64,000 bases of DNA from Sulfuricystis thermophila (GCF_004323595.1 NZ_AP019373.1:496001-560000), one strand, 5' to 3'; positions 1-10,818 are shown, counted from the stretch's first letter. A program made the numbers and translations. Notes: generated by a model from the letters alone, not told the origin.

Positions 1-3000
1 CTCGAGCCCATGGCAACGAAGGGCGAGGAAGCCACCGGCTCGATGGGCAACGACAGCCCGCTGCCGGTACTGTCGAACCGCAGCAAGCCACTGTTCAACT
101 ACTTCAAGCAACTTTTCGCCCAGGTCACCAACCCGCCGATCGACCCGATCCGCGAGGAAATCGTCATGTCGCTGATCTCGATGGTCAGCCCCAGCCCGAA
201 TCTGCTCGAGATCGACGCAAGCGAGCCAGCACCGCGTCTGCAAGTGCGGCAGCCCATCCTCACGCCGGCCGACATGGCCCGGCTGAAGGAGATCGACCGT
301 TTGACGAATGGCACTTTCCGCGCCTGCGTGATCGATATCACCATGCCTGCCGCCGCGGGCCCTGCCGGCATGAGCGATGCCCTGTTCCGGGTCTGTTTCG
401 AGGCCGAGCGTGCCATCGGCGAGGGCGCGAGCGTGATCATTCTCTCCGATCGCAACGTCGATGCCGAGCGTGCACCGATTCCCGCACTGCTGGCCTGCTC
501 AGCCGTGCATCAGCACCTCGTCAAGACGGGCTTGCGCACTTCCTGCGGCCTGGTGATCGAAACCGGCGCTGCCCGCGAGGTGCATCATTTCGCGACGCTC
601 GCCGGCTATGGCGCCGAGGCGATCCATCCCTGGCTCGCCTTCGAAAGCCTGGCGGCGATCGCGCCGACGCTGCCCGGTAAGCCGTCGCCCTATGACTGTC
701 AGAAGAACTTCGTCAAGGCGATCGGCAAGGGATTGATGAAGGTGATGTCGAAGATGGGCATCTCCACCTACCAGTCCTACTGTGGCGCGCAGATTTTCGA
801 GGCAGTGGGCTTGTCCTCCGATTTCGTCGCCCGCTATTTCACCGGCACGCCGACCAAGATCGAGGGCATCGGTCTCAAGGAAGTCGCGCGCGAGGCGCTG
901 GCGACGCATGCCGCCGCGTTTGGCAACGATCCGCTCCTTGCCAACACGCTCGAGATCGGCGGCGAATATGCTTTCCGCGTGCGCGGCGAAGAGCATATGT
1001 GGACGCCCGACGCGATCGCCAAGCTGCAGCATGCGACGCGCGCGGGCAAGTTCAAGACCTATCAGGAATATGCAAAAATCATCAACGACCAGAGCCGCCG
1101 TTTGATGACGCTGCGCGGCCTGTTCGAAATCAAGCCGGCTGGCCCGCCCGTGCCGCTCGACGAGGTCGAGCCGGCGAGCGAGATCGTCAAGCGTTTCGCC
1201 ACCGGCGCGATGTCGCTCGGCTCGATTTCCACCGAGGCGCACAGCACGCTGGCGATCGCGATGAACCGCATCGGCGGCAAGTCCAACACCGGCGAGGGCG
1301 GCGAGGATCCGAAGCGGTTCGCCAAGATCACCGCCCCGACGACGCTCGCCGGGGTGATCGGCGCCAACCGCGTCGAGCGCGACATTCCGCTCAAGGAAGG
1401 TGACAGCCTGCGCTCGGCGATCAAGCAGGTCGCTTCGGGCCGCTTCGGCGTGACGACCGAATATCTCGCCAACTCCGACCAGATCCAGATCAAGATGGCG
1501 CAGGGCGCGAAGCCCGGCGAAGGCGGCCAGTTGCCGGGTCACAAGGTATCGGACTACATCGGCTTTTTGCGCCACTCGGTGCCAGGCGTGCAGCTGATTT
1601 CGCCACCGCCGCACCATGACATCTATTCGATCGAGGATCTGGCGCAGCTGATCCATGACCTGAAGAATGCCAACCCGCAGGCGGATATCTCCGTCAAGCT
1701 GGTCTCGGAAATCGGCGTCGGCACGGTGGCTGCCGGTGTGGCCAAGGCCAAGGCCGACCATGTGGTGATTTCCGGTCACGACGGCGGCACCGGCGCCTCG
1801 CCCTGGTCGTCGATCAAGCATGCCGGCACGCCCTGGGAGCTGGGGCTCGCCGAGACGCAGCAGACCCTGGTGCTCAATCGCCTGCGCGGCCGCATCCGCG
1901 TACAGGTCGATGGCCAGATGAAGACCGGCCGTGACGTCGTCATCGGCGCGCTGCTCGGTGCCGACGAATTCGGCTTCGCCACCGCGCCGCTGGTGGTCGA
2001 AGGCTGCATCATGATGCGAAAGTGCCACCTCAACACCTGCCCGGTCGGCGTCGCCACCCAGGATCCGGTGCTGAGAAGGCGTTTCTCGGGACAGCCCGAA
2101 CACGTCGTCAATTACTTCTTCTTCGTCGCCGAAGAAGTGCGCCAGTTGATGGCCGAAATGGGCATCCGCAAGTTCGACGATCTGATCGGTCGTGCCGATC
2201 TGCTCGATATGAAGAAAGGCATCAATCACTGGAAAGCGCGTGGCCTGGATTTCTCGCGCATCTTCTACATGCCGGCGATGCCTGCGGAGGTGGCCCGTCA
2301 TCACTGCGAGATACAGGATCACGGCATCGAGCGCGCGCTGGATCACACGCTGATCGCCAAGGCGCGACCGGCGCTCGAACACGGCAAGAAGGTGGTCATC
2401 GAAACCGCGGTGAAAAACCGCAACCGCACCGTGGGCACGATGTTGTCTCATGAGGTGGCGAAACGCTACGGACATGCCGGTTTGCCGGATGACACCATCC
2501 ATATCCGCATGAAGGGCACGGCCGGGCAGAGCTTTGGCGCTTTCCTGGCGCGTGGCATCACCCTGGAGCTCACCGGCGAGGCCAACGACTATGTCGGCAA
2601 AGGCCTGTGCGGCGGCCGGATCATCGTCAAGCCGCCCAAGGAATTCCGCGGCAAGCCCTGCGAGAACATCATCGTCGGCAACACCGTGCTGTATGGCGCG
2701 ATCGAGGGCGAGGTATTCTTCCGCGGCGTCGCCGGCGAGCGTTTCGCGGTGCGCAACTCGGGCGCGACCGCTGTCGTCGAAGGCACCGGCGACCATTGCT
2801 GCGAGTACATGACGGGCGGCACCGTGGTCGTGTTGGGCCGCACCGGGCGCAACTTCGCCGCTGGCATGTCGGGCGGCATCGCCTATGTGCTCGACGAGGA
2901 TGGCGATTTCGCCGCGCGCTGCAATCTGTCGATGGTGAAGCTGGAAAAGGTCCTGCCGGCAGAAAAACAGCCTGACGATGGCACGCGTCATTGCGACAGC

Positions 3001-3183
3001 GCCGACGAGGTGCTGCTCAAGTCGCTGATCGAGAAGCATCAGGCGGCCACCGGTAGCGAGATGGCGCGACGTGTCTTGGCCGACTGGCCGGTTTTCCGTG
3101 AGAAGTTCGTCAAGGTATTCCCGCATGAATACCGTCGGGCGCTGACCGAAATGGCGGCCAAGCAGCTGAAGGAGGCAGCATGA
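1..3183 (+). CDS. gltB: glutamate synthase (NADPH) large subunit, 3' part
   Basis: Large (alpha) subunit of glutamate synthase, which makes two glutamates from glutamine and 2-oxoglutarate. The frame is open from base 1, so the gene starts upstream. About 1060 of roughly 1500 residues are present, and the N-terminal glutaminase domain and its catalytic Cys are outside the window. Visible parts are the central domain, then the FMN barrel with [11 protein letters not shown] and DGGTGASPW. The 3Fe-4S cysteines are encoded at 2005, 2023 and 2038 (C-x5-C-x4-C). The C-terminal beta-helix domain ends in [18 protein letters not shown]. The last codons contain GGAGG, which also begins the 113-bp repeat before gltD. 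GltD is its small-subunit partner. Identification is certain. Confidence 0.97.
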   Translation, partial: LEPMATKGEEATGSMGNDSPLPVLSNRSKPLFNYFKQLFAQVTNPPIDPIREEIVMSLISMVSPSPNLLEIDASEPAPRLQVRQPILTPADMARLKEIDRLTNGTFRACVIDITMPAAAGPAGMSDALFRVCFEAERAIGEGASVIILSDRNVDAERAPIPALLACSAVHQHLVKTGLRTSCGLVIETGAAREVHHFATLAGYGAEAIHPWLAFESLAAIAPTLPGKPSPYDCQKNFVKAIGKGLMKVMSKMGISTYQSYCGAQIFEAVGLSSDFVARYFTGTPTKIEGIGLKEVAREALATHAAAFGNDPLLANTLEIGGEYAFRVRGEEHMWTPDAIAKLQHATRAGKFKTYQEYAKIINDQSRRLMTLRGLFEIKPAGPPVPLDEVEPASEIVKRFATGAMSLGSISTEAHSTLAIAMNRIGGKSNTGEGGEDPKRFAKITAPTTLAGVIGANRVERDIPLKEGDSLRSAIKQVASGRFGVTTEYLANSDQIQIKMAQGAKPGEGGQLPGHKVSDYIGFLRHSVPGVQLISPPPHHDIYSIEDLAQLIHDLKNANPQADISVKLVSEIGVGTVAAGVAKAKADHVVISGHDGGTGASPWSSIKHAGTPWELGLAETQQTLVLNRLRGRIRVQVDGQMKTGRDVVIGALLGADEFGFATAPLVVEGCIMMRKCHLNTCPVGVATQDPVLRRRFSGQPEHVVNYFFFVAEEVRQLMAEMGIRKFDDLIGRADLLDMKKGINHWKARGLDFSRIFYMPAMPAEVARHHCEIQDHGIERALDHTLIAKARPALEHGKKVVIETAVKNRNRTVGTMLSHEVAKRYGHAGLPDDTIHIRMKGTAGQSFGAFLARGITLELTGEANDYVGKGLCGGRIIVKPPKEFRGKPCENIIVGNTVLYGAIEGEVFFRGVAGERFAVRNSGATAVVEGTGDHCCEYMTGGTVVVLGRTGRNFAAGMSGGIAYVLDEDGDFAARCNLSMVKLEKVLPAEKQPDDGTRHCDSADEVLLKSLIEKHQAATGSEMARRVLADWPVFREKFVKVFPHEYRRALTEMAAKQLKEAA

Positions 3184-3406
3184 AGTCCCCCATCCCCCCA
3201 GCCCCCTTCCCGAGGAAGGGGGAGACTGCGAGCTCGCTTCGCTCGTATTTCGTTGATTGGCTGCCTCCTTGGGGCGGCCCTGCGGAGGCAGCATGAAGTC
3301 CCCCATCCCCCCAGCCCCCTTCCCGCGAAAGTGGGAGACTGCAGGCTCTTTTCGCTTGAGTTTTGTTGATTGGCTGCCTTCTTGGGGCGGCCCTGCGGAG
3401 GCAGCA
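3171..3406 (+). repeat. 113-bp tandem repeat between gltB and gltD
   Basis: Two diverged copies (3171-3283 and 3284-3396) are followed by the first 10 bases of a third (3397-3406). Each unit begins GGAGGCAGCATGA, so the end of gltB, including its Shine-Dalgarno-like GGAGG, is repeated. Each unit has a C-rich run, then an imperfect hairpin (CCCCCTTCCC with GGAAGGGGG in copy 1), and ends GGCTGCCTCC...CCCTGC. The copies are identical at their ends and differ mainly in the middle third. No reading frame of merit lies inside. The insertion separates two genes that are normally closely coupled. Confidence 0.9.
3373..3405 (+). promoter_or_regulatory. hairpin covering the gltD ribosome-binding site
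   Basis: GCTGCCTTC (3373-3381) can pair with GGAGGCAGC (3397-3405), with one G-U pair. The second arm is the only plausible Shine-Dalgarno for the gltD ATG at 3409. The same hairpin exists one unit upstream (GCTGCCTCC at 3260-3268 with 3284-3292), where it is perfect. The pairing is seen in the sequence. A role in lowering gltD translation relative to gltB is inference. Confidence 0.55.
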
Positions 3407-3408
3407 TA

Positions 3409-4875
3409 ATGGGCAAGCCCACCGGTTTTCTTGAGTTCGAGCGCGTTTCCGAAGGCTACGAGCCGGTCGATCAGCGCCTGAAGCACTATCACGAATTCGT
3501 CGCCCGTCTCACCGACGAGCAGGCCAAGGTACAGGGCGCGCGCTGCATGGATTGCGGCATCCCATTCTGCAACAACGGTTGTCCGGTGAACAACAACATC
3601 CCGGACTTCAACGATGCGGTGTATCGCGGCGACTGGCGCGCGGCGCTGGACATCCTGCATTCGACCAACAACTTTCCCGAAGTCACGGGGCGGGTTTGTC
3701 CGGCCCCCTGCGAGGCGGCGTGCACGCTGAACATCAATGCCAAGCCCGTCGGCATCAAGTCACTCGAGCATGCGATCATCGATCGCGCCGGCGAGAACGG
3801 CTGGGTCGTGCCGCTGATCGCCACCGTCAAGACCGGCAAGAAGGTCGCCATCGTCGGCTCCGGCCCGGCGGGGCTGGCTGCCGCTCAGCAGCTGGTGCGC
3901 GCCGGGCATGACGTGACGGTGTTCGAGAAGAACGATGCCATCGGCGGCCTGATGCGTTATGGCATACCGGACTTCAAGCTCGACAAGCGCGTGATCGAAT
4001 GGCGCGTCGCGCAGCTCAAGGTCGAGGGCGTGAAGTTCCGCCTGAAAACGCTGGTGGCGGCAGACGACAAGCTGCCGAAGGGCGTGGCCTGCGATGCGAC
4101 GAAGCTCATCGCGCCCGCCGAGCTGCTCGCAGAGTTCGATGCGGTGATCCTCGCCGGCGGCGCCGAGACGCCGCGCGATCTACCGATCCCGGGCCGCGAG
4201 CTCGACGGCGTGCACTTCGCGCTCGAATTCCTGATCCCACAGAACAAAGAAGTCGGCGGCGGCCGCAAGAATCCGATCAACGCACATGGCAAGCGCGTCG
4301 TCGTGATCGGCGGCGGTGATACCGGTTCCGACTGCGTCGGCACCTCCAACCGCCATGGCGCCGCGAGTGTCACGCAAATCGAACTGCTGCCCAAGCCGCC
4401 CGAACGGGAAGACAAGCTGCTCACCTGGCCCTATTGGCCGAACAAGCTGCGCACCTCATCGTCCCATGAGGAAGGCTGCACGCGCGACTGGGCGATCGCC
4501 ACCAAGGAGTTCATCGGCGAGAAGGGGAAACTCAAGGCGCTCAAGTGCGTGCGTCTCGACTGGAGCGGCGGCAAGATGAAGGAGATCCCGGGTTCCGAGT
4601 TCTTCATCGAAGCCGATCTCGTCTTCCTCGCCATGGGCTTCACGCAGCCGGTGCAGGCCTTGCTTGATGCCTTCGGCGTGGCCAAGGACGCGCGCGGCAA
4701 TGCGGCGGCGACCACCGATGGCCCCGGCTGCTATGCGACCAGCGTGCCCAAGGTGTTCGCCGCCGGCGACATGCGGCGCGGCCAGTCGCTGGTGGTCTGG
4801 GCGATCCGCGAGGGGCGTCAGTGTGCCCGTGCGGTCGACGAGTTCCTGATGGGGACGAGCCTCCTGCCGCGCTGA
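3409..4875 (+). CDS. gltD: glutamate synthase small subunit
   Basis: Small (beta) subunit of glutamate synthase, 488 aa. It oxidises NADPH on FAD and passes electrons through 4Fe-4S clusters to GltB. The start is the ATG at 3409, giving the family's typical [13 protein letters not shown]. An in-frame upstream start at 3370 would translate repeat DNA and is rejected. N-terminal cluster cysteines lie in [14 protein letters not shown] and CPAPCEAAC. The FAD dinucleotide fold is [14 protein letters not shown], and the NADPH fold is [13 protein letters not shown]. The C-terminal ATG motif region reads [18 protein letters not shown]. It follows gltB after the 113-bp repeats and probably shares its transcript. 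Confidence 0.97.
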   Translation: MGKPTGFLEFERVSEGYEPVDQRLKHYHEFVARLTDEQAKVQGARCMDCGIPFCNNGCPVNNNIPDFNDAVYRGDWRAALDILHSTNNFPEVTGRVCPAPCEAACTLNINAKPVGIKSLEHAIIDRAGENGWVVPLIATVKTGKKVAIVGSGPAGLAAAQQLVRAGHDVTVFEKNDAIGGLMRYGIPDFKLDKRVIEWRVAQLKVEGVKFRLKTLVAADDKLPKGVACDATKLIAPAELLAEFDAVILAGGAETPRDLPIPGRELDGVHFALEFLIPQNKEVGGGRKNPINAHGKRVVVIGGGDTGSDCVGTSNRHGAASVTQIELLPKPPEREDKLLTWPYWPNKLRTSSSHEEGCTRDWAIATKEFIGEKGKLKALKCVRLDWSGGKMKEIPGSEFFIEADLVFLAMGFTQPVQALLDAFGVAKDARGNAAATTDGPGCYATSVPKVFAAGDMRRGQSLVVWAIREGRQCARAVDEFLMGTSLLPR

Positions 4876-4890
4876 CCCAGGGTGCGCGCG

Positions 4891-6216
4891 ATGCTCGACG
4901 TCGTCATCCTCGCTGCCGGCCAGGGCAAGCGCATGCACTCATCGCTGCCGAAGGTGCTGCATCCAGTCGCCGGCAAGCCGATGCTCGCGCATGTCATCGA
5001 CACGGCGCGGCAACTCGAACCGGCGCAGATCTGCGTGGTCTATGGCCATGGCGGCGAGGCCGTGCGCGAGGCGCTCGAGGCGCCCGATCTCATGTGGGCG
5101 AAACAGGAACCGCAGCTCGGCACCGGCCATGCGGTGATGCAAGCCCTGCCTCTGCTCAAAGTCGGCGCTGGTGACACGGCACAAGTGCTCGTCCTCTACG
5201 GCGATGTGCCGCTGATTCGGGCTGCGACACTCGAGCGGCTGATCGACGCGGCTGGAAACGACAAGCTTGCGCTGCTCACCGCGCAGCTCGATGATCCGCA
5301 TGGCTATGGTCGTATCGTGCGTGTCGATGGCCAGGTCGTACGCATCGTCGAGGAGAAGGATGCCGACGATGCCGAACGAATGATCCGCGAGGTCAATACC
5401 GGCATCCTCGTCGCGCCGGGCGCTGCGCTGGTGCGCTGGCTGCCACGACTCTCGAACAGCAATGCGCAAGGCGAGTACTACCTGACCGACATCGTCGCCT
5501 TGGCCGTGGCCGACGGCGTCGAGATCGTCACCGCGCAGCCGGCTGACTGCTGGGAAACCGACGGGGTCAACAGCAAAGCCCAGCTGGCACGTTTGGAGCG
5601 CATCCACCAGCGCAACATCGCCGAAGCCCTGATGGCGCAGGGCGTGACCTTGGCCGACCCAGAGCGCATCGACGTGCGCGGGGAACTCATCTGCGGCCGC
5701 GATGTGTTCATCGATGTCAATTGCGTCTTCGAAGGCCACGTCGAGCTGCACGATGGCGTGCGCATCAATGCCCACTGCGTGATCCAGGATGCCGTGGTGG
5801 GACCGAACTCGATCATCGGCCCTTTCGCCCGCTTGCGGCCGGGCACCGTGCTCGCCGAAGACGTGCATATCGGCAACTTCGTCGAGGTCAAGAATTCGAC
5901 CATCGCTGCCCATTCGAAGGCGAACCATCTCGCCTACATCGGTGATACGACGATGGGCAGCCGCGTCAATGTCGGCGCCGGCACGATCACCTGCAACTAC
6001 GACGGCGCCAACAAGCACCGCACCGTGATCGAGGACGACGTCTTCATCGGCTCGGACACGCAGCTCGTCGCGCCGGTGACCGTCGGCCGTGGTGCGACGC
6101 TCGGCGCCGGCACGACCTTGACGCGTGACGCGCCCCCCGACCAGCTCACCCTCTCGCGCGCGAAGCAGGTGACGGTTCCCGGCTGGAAGCGGCCGGTCAA
6201 GAAGAAAAAGGAATAA
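4891..6216 (+). CDS. glmU: bifunctional UDP-GlcNAc pyrophosphorylase / glucosamine-1-P acetyltransferase
   Basis: Makes UDP-N-acetylglucosamine for peptidoglycan and LPS: it acetylates glucosamine-1-phosphate, then transfers UMP. 441 aa from the ATG at 4891; a GTG at 4882 is in frame but adds only three residues. The N-terminal uridyltransferase has LAAGQGKRM and LYGDVPLI. The C-terminal left-handed beta-helix acetyltransferase has [12 protein letters not shown] and [19 protein letters not shown]. It sits 15 bp after gltD and 3 bp before glmS, so the last two steps and the first step of the pathway are co-expressed. Residues KVGAGDTA, just before LYGDVPLI, are encoded by a copy of the dispersed 25-bp repeat (5158-5182). 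Confidence 0.97.
   Translation: MLDVVILAAGQGKRMHSSLPKVLHPVAGKPMLAHVIDTARQLEPAQICVVYGHGGEAVREALEAPDLMWAKQEPQLGTGHAVMQALPLLKVGAGDTAQVLVLYGDVPLIRAATLERLIDAAGNDKLALLTAQLDDPHGYGRIVRVDGQVVRIVEEKDADDAERMIREVNTGILVAPGAALVRWLPRLSNSNAQGEYYLTDIVALAVADGVEIVTAQPADCWETDGVNSKAQLARLERIHQRNIAEALMAQGVTLADPERIDVRGELICGRDVFIDVNCVFEGHVELHDGVRINAHCVIQDAVVGPNSIIGPFARLRPGTVLAEDVHIGNFVEVKNSTIAAHSKANHLAYIGDTTMGSRVNVGAGTITCNYDGANKHRTVIEDDVFIGSDTQLVAPVTVGRGATLGAGTTLTRDAPPDQLTLSRAKQVTVPGWKRPVKKKKE
5158..5182 (+). repeat. 25-bp dispersed repeat inside glmU
   Basis: Matches the AAAGTCGGCGCTGG...GACGGCAC family at 22 of 25 positions by eye. It is read in frame as KVGAGDTA, in the loop before the conserved LYGDVPLI. This loop is about four residues longer than in E. 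coli GlmU as I recall it. Confidence 0.6.
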
Positions 6217-6219
6217 AAC

Positions 6220-8037
6220 ATGTGCGGCATCGTCGCAGCGGTGGCCAATCGCAACATCGTTCCAGTGCTCATCGAGGGATTGCGCAAGCTCGAATACCGC
6301 GGCTACGATTCGGCGGGTCTCGCGGTACTCAATCCAGGCCTGACGCGCGTGCGCAGCGTCGGCCGTGTCAGTGAGCTCGCCTCCCAGGCCGAGGGTCTGA
6401 CCGCGGAAATCGGCATCGCCCACACGCGCTGGGCAACGCATGGCGTGCCCTGCGAAAAGAATGCCCATCCCCACGTGTCAGGTGGGCTTGCCGTCGTCCA
6501 TAACGGCATCATCGAGAACTACGCCGAGCTCAAACAGGAACTCATGGGCAAGGGCTATGCCTTCACTTCGGATACCGACACCGAGGTGATCGCCCACCTC
6601 ATCAGGGCAACGTTGGATTCGTGCTCCGGCCTCTTCGAGGCGGTGCAGCGCGCAACGCAGCGCCTTACCGGCGCTTATGCGATTGCGGTGCTGTGTGAGG
6701 GGGGCAGCCGCATCGTCGTGGCCCGTCACGGCGCACCGCTGCTGCTCGGCATTGGCACGGATGGCCACTATGCCGCCTCGGATGCCGCGGCGCTGTTGCA
6801 GGTCACGCGCCGCATGGTCTATCTGGAAGACGGCGATGTCGCCGAATTGCGGCGCGATGGCTACCGGATCGTCGGCGCTGGCGGCACGGCAGTTGAACGC
6901 GCAGTGCATGAGAGCACCCTTTCTGCCGAGGCGGTCGAACTGGGGAATTACCGCCACTACATGCAAAAGGAGATCTTCGAGCAGCCGCAGGCGCTGGCGG
7001 CGACGCTCGAGCTGATCGGCGGCGCGCAGACTTTCTCGGCCCACCTGTTCGGCGCCAGTGCGCCGGAAGTCTTCACCGACGTGAAATCAGTGTTGATCGT
7101 CGCCTGCGGCACGAGCTACCACGCCGGCCTCGTGGCGCGCTACTGGATCGAGCAGCTGGCCGGCATTCCCTGCACCGTCGAGGTGGCGAGCGAATACCGC
7201 TATCGCGTCTCGGTGCCCGATCCCGATGAGCTCGTCGTGGCGATCTCGCAGTCGGGCGAGACGGCCGATACGCTCGCTTCGATCAGACATGCCAAGTCCC
7301 TCGGCATGACGAAGACATTGGCAATCTGCAATGTGCCGGAGTCCGCCATCGTGCGCGAATGCGCATTGCGTTTCCTGACACGCGCCGGTCCGGAGATCGG
7401 CGTGGCCTCGACCAAGGCGTTCACCACGCAGCTCGTCAGCCTGTTCCTGCTCGCTGCAACCTTGGCCAAGCAAAACGGCCGGCTGACGGCGGATCAGGAG
7501 GCCGCTTACCTCGCCTCGCTGCGTCATCTGCCGGTGGCGGTACAAAAAGTGCTGGCCCTGGAGCCCGAGATCGCCGCCTGGGCACAGCGCTTCGCCGGCA
7601 AGCGCCATGCGCTGTTCCTCGGTCGGGGACATCATTATCCGATCGCGCTCGAAGGCGCGCTGAAGCTGAAGGAAATCTCCTACATCCATGCCGAAGCCTA
7701 TCCGGCCGGCGAGTTGAAACACGGGCCGCTCGCCTTGGTGGATAAGGAAATGCCGGTGGTGAGCGTCGCCCCAAACGACGCGCTGCTCGAAAAGCTGAAA
7801 TCCAACCTCAAGGAAGTCGCGGCGCGCGGCGGCGAGCTCTATGTCTTCGCCGATGCCGATTCCCAGGTCGAGGAGGAAGCGGGTTTGCACATCCTGCGCC
7901 TGCCCGAGCATTACGGGCTGCTCTCGCCGGTACTGCATGTCGTGCCCCTGCAGCTGTTGGCTTATCATGCGGCACAGGTCCTGGGCACCGACGTCGACAA
8001 GCCGCGCAATCTCGCCAAGTCGGTGACCGTCGAATAA
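6220..8037 (+). CDS. glmS: glutamine-fructose-6-phosphate aminotransferase (isomerizing)
   Basis: First committed step of amino-sugar synthesis: fructose-6-phosphate plus glutamine gives glucosamine-6-phosphate. 605 aa, the usual length. The N-terminal nucleophile Cys2 follows the start Met ([10 protein letters not shown]), and the glutaminase domain carries RWATHG. Two SIS sugar-isomerase domains follow: [40 protein letters not shown] and [19 protein letters not shown]. The gene is 3 bp behind glmU. No glmS ribozyme is expected in this group and there is no room for one. Residues VGAGGTA in the linker before YRHYMQKEI coincide with a copy of the dispersed repeat (6868-6892), without a length change relative to E. 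coli GlmS. Confidence 0.98.
   Translation: MCGIVAAVANRNIVPVLIEGLRKLEYRGYDSAGLAVLNPGLTRVRSVGRVSELASQAEGLTAEIGIAHTRWATHGVPCEKNAHPHVSGGLAVVHNGIIENYAELKQELMGKGYAFTSDTDTEVIAHLIRATLDSCSGLFEAVQRATQRLTGAYAIAVLCEGGSRIVVARHGAPLLLGIGTDGHYAASDAAALLQVTRRMVYLEDGDVAELRRDGYRIVGAGGTAVERAVHESTLSAEAVELGNYRHYMQKEIFEQPQALAATLELIGGAQTFSAHLFGASAPEVFTDVKSVLIVACGTSYHAGLVARYWIEQLAGIPCTVEVASEYRYRVSVPDPDELVVAISQSGETADTLASIRHAKSLGMTKTLAICNVPESAIVRECALRFLTRAGPEIGVASTKAFTTQLVSLFLLAATLAKQNGRLTADQEAAYLASLRHLPVAVQKVLALEPEIAAWAQRFAGKRHALFLGRGHHYPIALEGALKLKEISYIHAEAYPAGELKHGPLALVDKEMPVVSVAPNDALLEKLKSNLKEVAARGGELYVFADADSQVEEEAGLHILRLPEHYGLLSPVLHVVPLQLLAYHAAQVLGTDVDKPRNLAKSVTVE
6868..6892 (+). repeat. 25-bp dispersed repeat inside glmS (partial match)
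   Basis: GTCGGCGCTGGCGG followed by CACGGCAG matches the last 22 bases of the family at about 20 positions. The leading AAA is not kept. It is read as VGAGGTA in the variable linker between the glutaminase and isomerase domains. Protein length is unchanged here, so this may be substitution or chance. Confidence 0.45.
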
Positions 8038-8059
8038 CGATCGTCAGGGAGAGTCAGAG

Positions 8060-10096
8060 ATGCCGAAATTCCATACCGCTTCGATTCGTGCCGTCGCCCT
8101 CGTCGGCCACGGTGGCGCCGGCAAGACCACGCTGGCCGAGGCCTTGCTCGCCCGTGCCGGTGTGATTCCGGCCGCCGGCAGCGTCGAGAAGGGCAACACC
8201 GTCTGCGACTACGATGCGCAGGAAAAGGCCGCCGGTCACTCGCTGCAGTCGGCGCTGGTCAATTTCGCCTGGGAAGACGTGCATGTGCATCTCATCGATA
8301 CGCCGGGCTATCCCGATTTCGCCGGTCAGGCCCTCGCGGCCTTGGCGGGGGTCGATACGGCGCTCGTCGTGATCAATGCCCAGACCGGCGTGGAGCTGAT
8401 GACCGAGCGCATGATGCGTGCCGCCCAGCAGCGTGGCCTCGCCTGCATGATCGTGGTCAACAAGATCGATGCCGAGAACCTCGATCTTTCCGGGCTGATG
8501 GCCGACATCCGCGCGCGCTTCGGCCCGGCCTGCAAGTTTCTCGATTTGCCCACGCCCGATCATCGCCAGGTCGTCGAGGTGATGGAACACGACTCGGGTG
8601 AGGCCGACATCGATACGGTGGCTCACGCCCATCGGGAGCTGATCGATCAGCTCGTCGAAGAGGATGAGAGCCTGATGGAGCGCTATCTCGAAGACGGCAA
8701 AGACCCATCGACTGGCGAGCTTCATGCGCCGTTCGAAAAGGCACTGCGGGAAGGTCATCTGATCCCGGTGCTGTTCGTCTCGGCGAAGACCGGCGTGGGG
8801 CTAGACGAACTGTTGCACGTGCTGGCGACGCTCGCGCCCAATCCTGCCGAGGCCAACGTGCCGCCGTTCTACAAGGATGGCAAGCCGTTCCAGCGCGAGC
8901 CGGATGCGAACAAGCACGTGCTGGCCCACGTCTTCAAGGTGATCGTCGACCCCTACATGGGCAAGGTGGGCGTATTCCGCGTCCATCAGGGCACGATCAG
9001 GAAGGATTCGCAGCTTTTCGTCGGCGATGGCAAGAAGCCGTTCAAGGTCGGCCATCTGTACCAGTTGCAGGGCAAGGATTACGTCGAGGTCGATGAGCTG
9101 TTGCCGGGCGATCTGGGCGCGATCGCCAAGGTCGAGGAAATCGAATTCGACAGCGTCCTGCACGACTCGCACGACGAGGATCATATTCATCTCAAGCCGC
9201 TCGAATTCCCGAAACCGATGCAGGGCCTGGCCGTCGAGACGACCAAGAAGGGCGACGAACAGCGGCTGTTCGAAATCCTCCATAAGCTCGAGCTCGAAGA
9301 CCCCTGCTTCAAGGTCGAACGTCATCCAACCACGCACGAGACCGTGATCTTCGGTCTCGGCGAGATGCACCTCAAAACCAAGCTCGAGCGCATGGCGACG
9401 CAATACAAGCTGGAGCTCGCCACCCGTCCGCCGCAGATTCCCTACCGCGAGACGGTCACTCGGCCGGCAGAGGGACACTGCCGCCACAAGAAGCAATCGG
9501 GCGGCGCCGGCCAGTTCGGCGAGGTGTATCTGAAAATTGAACCACTGGAGCGCGGAGCTGGCTTCGAATTCGTCGATCAGGTCAAGGGCGGCGTGATCCC
9601 CGGCGTGTTCATGCCGGCGGTCGAGAAAGGCGTGCGCATGGCGCTCGAAGGCGGCGTGGTCGCGGGCTTTCCGGTCGAGGATGTGCGCGTCATCGTCTAT
9701 GACGGCAAGACCCACCCGGTCGATGGCAAGGAGGTCGCCTTCGTCCAGGCGGGCAAGAAAGCCACCATCGCCGCCGTGCAGGCGGCCGCTCCGGTGGTGC
9801 TCGAACCGATCGTGCGCATCGAAGTGCACGCCGACGAGGACCAGATGGGCGACATCGCCGGCGACCTGTCGAGCCGCCGCGGCCACGTGACGGGCACCGC
9901 GGCACGCGGCGCGGGCCGCATCGCGGTGATGGGCGAGGTGCCGCTCGCCGAGATCGGTGACTATGCCTCGCGCTTGAAGTCGCTGACCGGCGGGCGCGGC
10001 AGCTACACGATCGAGTTCTCGCACTACGCGCAGGTGCCGCCGCCGGTGCAGCAGAAGTTGGCGGCTTCGTTCCAATTGAAGGAAGACGAGGAGTGA
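8060..10096 (+). CDS. elongation factor G-like GTPase (EF-G2 type)
   Basis: Translational GTPase of the EF-G fold, 678 aa, but of the secondary EF-G-like group rather than the housekeeping fusA product. The G domain has P-loop GHGGAGKTT (residues 16-24), DTPG, NKID and SAK. Domains II to V follow, with the domain IV segment GGVIPGVFMPAVEKGVRMAL. Switch I, which in canonical EF-G reads RGITI, reads AGHSL here, so the Thr that contacts Mg/GTP is Ser. The gene is not in the str operon context; it stands alone between glmS and the copper cluster. AGGGAGAG upstream of the ATG is the ribosome-binding site. A ribosome-linked role is inferred, and paralogues of this kind often lack translocase activity. 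Confidence 0.85.
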   Translation: MPKFHTASIRAVALVGHGGAGKTTLAEALLARAGVIPAAGSVEKGNTVCDYDAQEKAAGHSLQSALVNFAWEDVHVHLIDTPGYPDFAGQALAALAGVDTALVVINAQTGVELMTERMMRAAQQRGLACMIVVNKIDAENLDLSGLMADIRARFGPACKFLDLPTPDHRQVVEVMEHDSGEADIDTVAHAHRELIDQLVEEDESLMERYLEDGKDPSTGELHAPFEKALREGHLIPVLFVSAKTGVGLDELLHVLATLAPNPAEANVPPFYKDGKPFQREPDANKHVLAHVFKVIVDPYMGKVGVFRVHQGTIRKDSQLFVGDGKKPFKVGHLYQLQGKDYVEVDELLPGDLGAIAKVEEIEFDSVLHDSHDEDHIHLKPLEFPKPMQGLAVETTKKGDEQRLFEILHKLELEDPCFKVERHPTTHETVIFGLGEMHLKTKLERMATQYKLELATRPPQIPYRETVTRPAEGHCRHKKQSGGAGQFGEVYLKIEPLERGAGFEFVDQVKGGVIPGVFMPAVEKGVRMALEGGVVAGFPVEDVRVIVYDGKTHPVDGKEVAFVQAGKKATIAAVQAAAPVVLEPIVRIEVHADEDQMGDIAGDLSSRRGHVTGTAARGAGRIAVMGEVPLAEIGDYASRLKSLTGGRGSYTIEFSHYAQVPPPVQQKLAASFQLKEDEE

Positions 10097-10113
10097 AGTA
10101 GCATCGGGCTGCC

Positions 10114-10455
10114 ATGCGCCGAATCCAGAGCCTGCTGATGATTCTGATCTCGCTGTGGCTGCCGATCCAGGCAGCCGCGGCGGTGACCATGCCGTTCTGC
10201 CGCCATGCGCCGGAACAGGCGGTCACGGCCGCGGCGCATTGCCACGAGCAGGCTGCGGAGCAGGTCGCACCGGCCAAGGTGGGCGATCTCGATTGTGATA
10301 ACTGCACGCTGTGCCATCTCGCCTGCACTGGCTTTCTGCTGGCGGCTGTCAGTGCAACGCCTTCTCCGCTGACGGCGAGCATCCTGGTGCCGAAGCTGCA
10401 GCCGGCGATGTCCAGCCACATCCCCGAACCGCCGCAACAACCCCCCAGACGCTGA
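10114..10455 (+). CDS. small secreted Cys/His-rich protein of the copper efflux cluster
   Basis: 113 aa, starting 17 bp after the EF-G-like gene. Residues 1-23 form a signal peptide (basic start, then LLMILISLWLPIQAAAA). The mature part has a possible metal site: histidines in CRHAPEQ and HCHEQ, and the cluster CDNCTLCHLAC at about residues 61-71. A second hydrophobic stretch (TGFLLAAVSA) follows, then a Pro-rich tail. Similar small proteins often precede cus/czc operons and are called DUF2946-like; I cannot confirm the family. A periplasmic metal-binding or sensing role is inferred from position and residues only. Confidence 0.6.
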   Translation: MRRIQSLLMILISLWLPIQAAAAVTMPFCRHAPEQAVTAAAHCHEQAAEQVAPAKVGDLDCDNCTLCHLACTGFLLAAVSATPSPLTASILVPKLQPAMSSHIPEPPQQPPRR

Positions 10456-10525
10456 ACGCCCAGTCAGGCAGGACCTGCCGTCCTGCCAACGCCGGTATTC
10501 GTTCAACTTTTGTCTGGAGGTCGTC

Positions 10526-10816
10526 ATGAAATCCCTTGCATCCCTGCTGGCTGCGGCCAGCCTGCTCGTTTCCGCCCATGTTTCCGCTGCCGAGGAATTG
10601 TCCGAAGGCATCGTCAAGAAGATCGATGCGCCAACCCAGCGCATCATGCTCGCCCACGGGCCGATCAAGAACCTCGGCATGATGCCGATGACCATGATGT
10701 TCAAGGTCAAGGAGCCGGCAATGCTCAAGGCCGTTTCGGTCGGCGACAAGGTGCGGTTCCGGGTCGAGGACATCGGCGGCAACTACACGATCACCCGCCT
10801 CGAACGGGCGAAGTAG
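10526..10816 (+). CDS. cusF: periplasmic CusF-like copper/silver-binding protein
   Basis: 96 aa with a cleavable signal peptide (residues 1-22, ending SAHVSAAEE) and one CusF-type small beta-barrel. CusF hands Cu(I) or Ag(I) to the CusCBA pump. The metal motif is at residues 51-58 (GMMPMTMM), with H44 upstream. E. coli CusF uses His, two Met and a Trp that caps the ion (NWPEMTM). Here the two MxM methionines and a His are present, but the Trp position appears to be Met. CTGGAGG precedes the ATG. The stop codon is 2 bp from the start of cusC, so the genes form an operon. Confidence 0.85.
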   Translation: MKSLASLLAAASLLVSAHVSAAEELSEGIVKKIDAPTQRIMLAHGPIKNLGMMPMTMMFKVKEPAMLKAVSVGDKVRFRVEDIGGNYTITRLERAK

Positions 10817-10818
10817 CC

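Noticed and set aside
3370-3408. An upstream start for gltD within the 113-bp repeat
   Set aside because: The extra 13 residues are encoded by repeat [12 protein letters not shown] at 3409 is the family start.
499-3660. A 1053-residue open frame on the minus strand opposite gltB
   Set aside because: It is the antisense shadow of a well-conserved gene in high-GC DNA, with no domain similarity and Arg/His/Asp-rich low-complexity sequence. Similar long antisense frames opposite glmU, the EF-G-like gene, cusA and rpoB were dismissed for the same reason.
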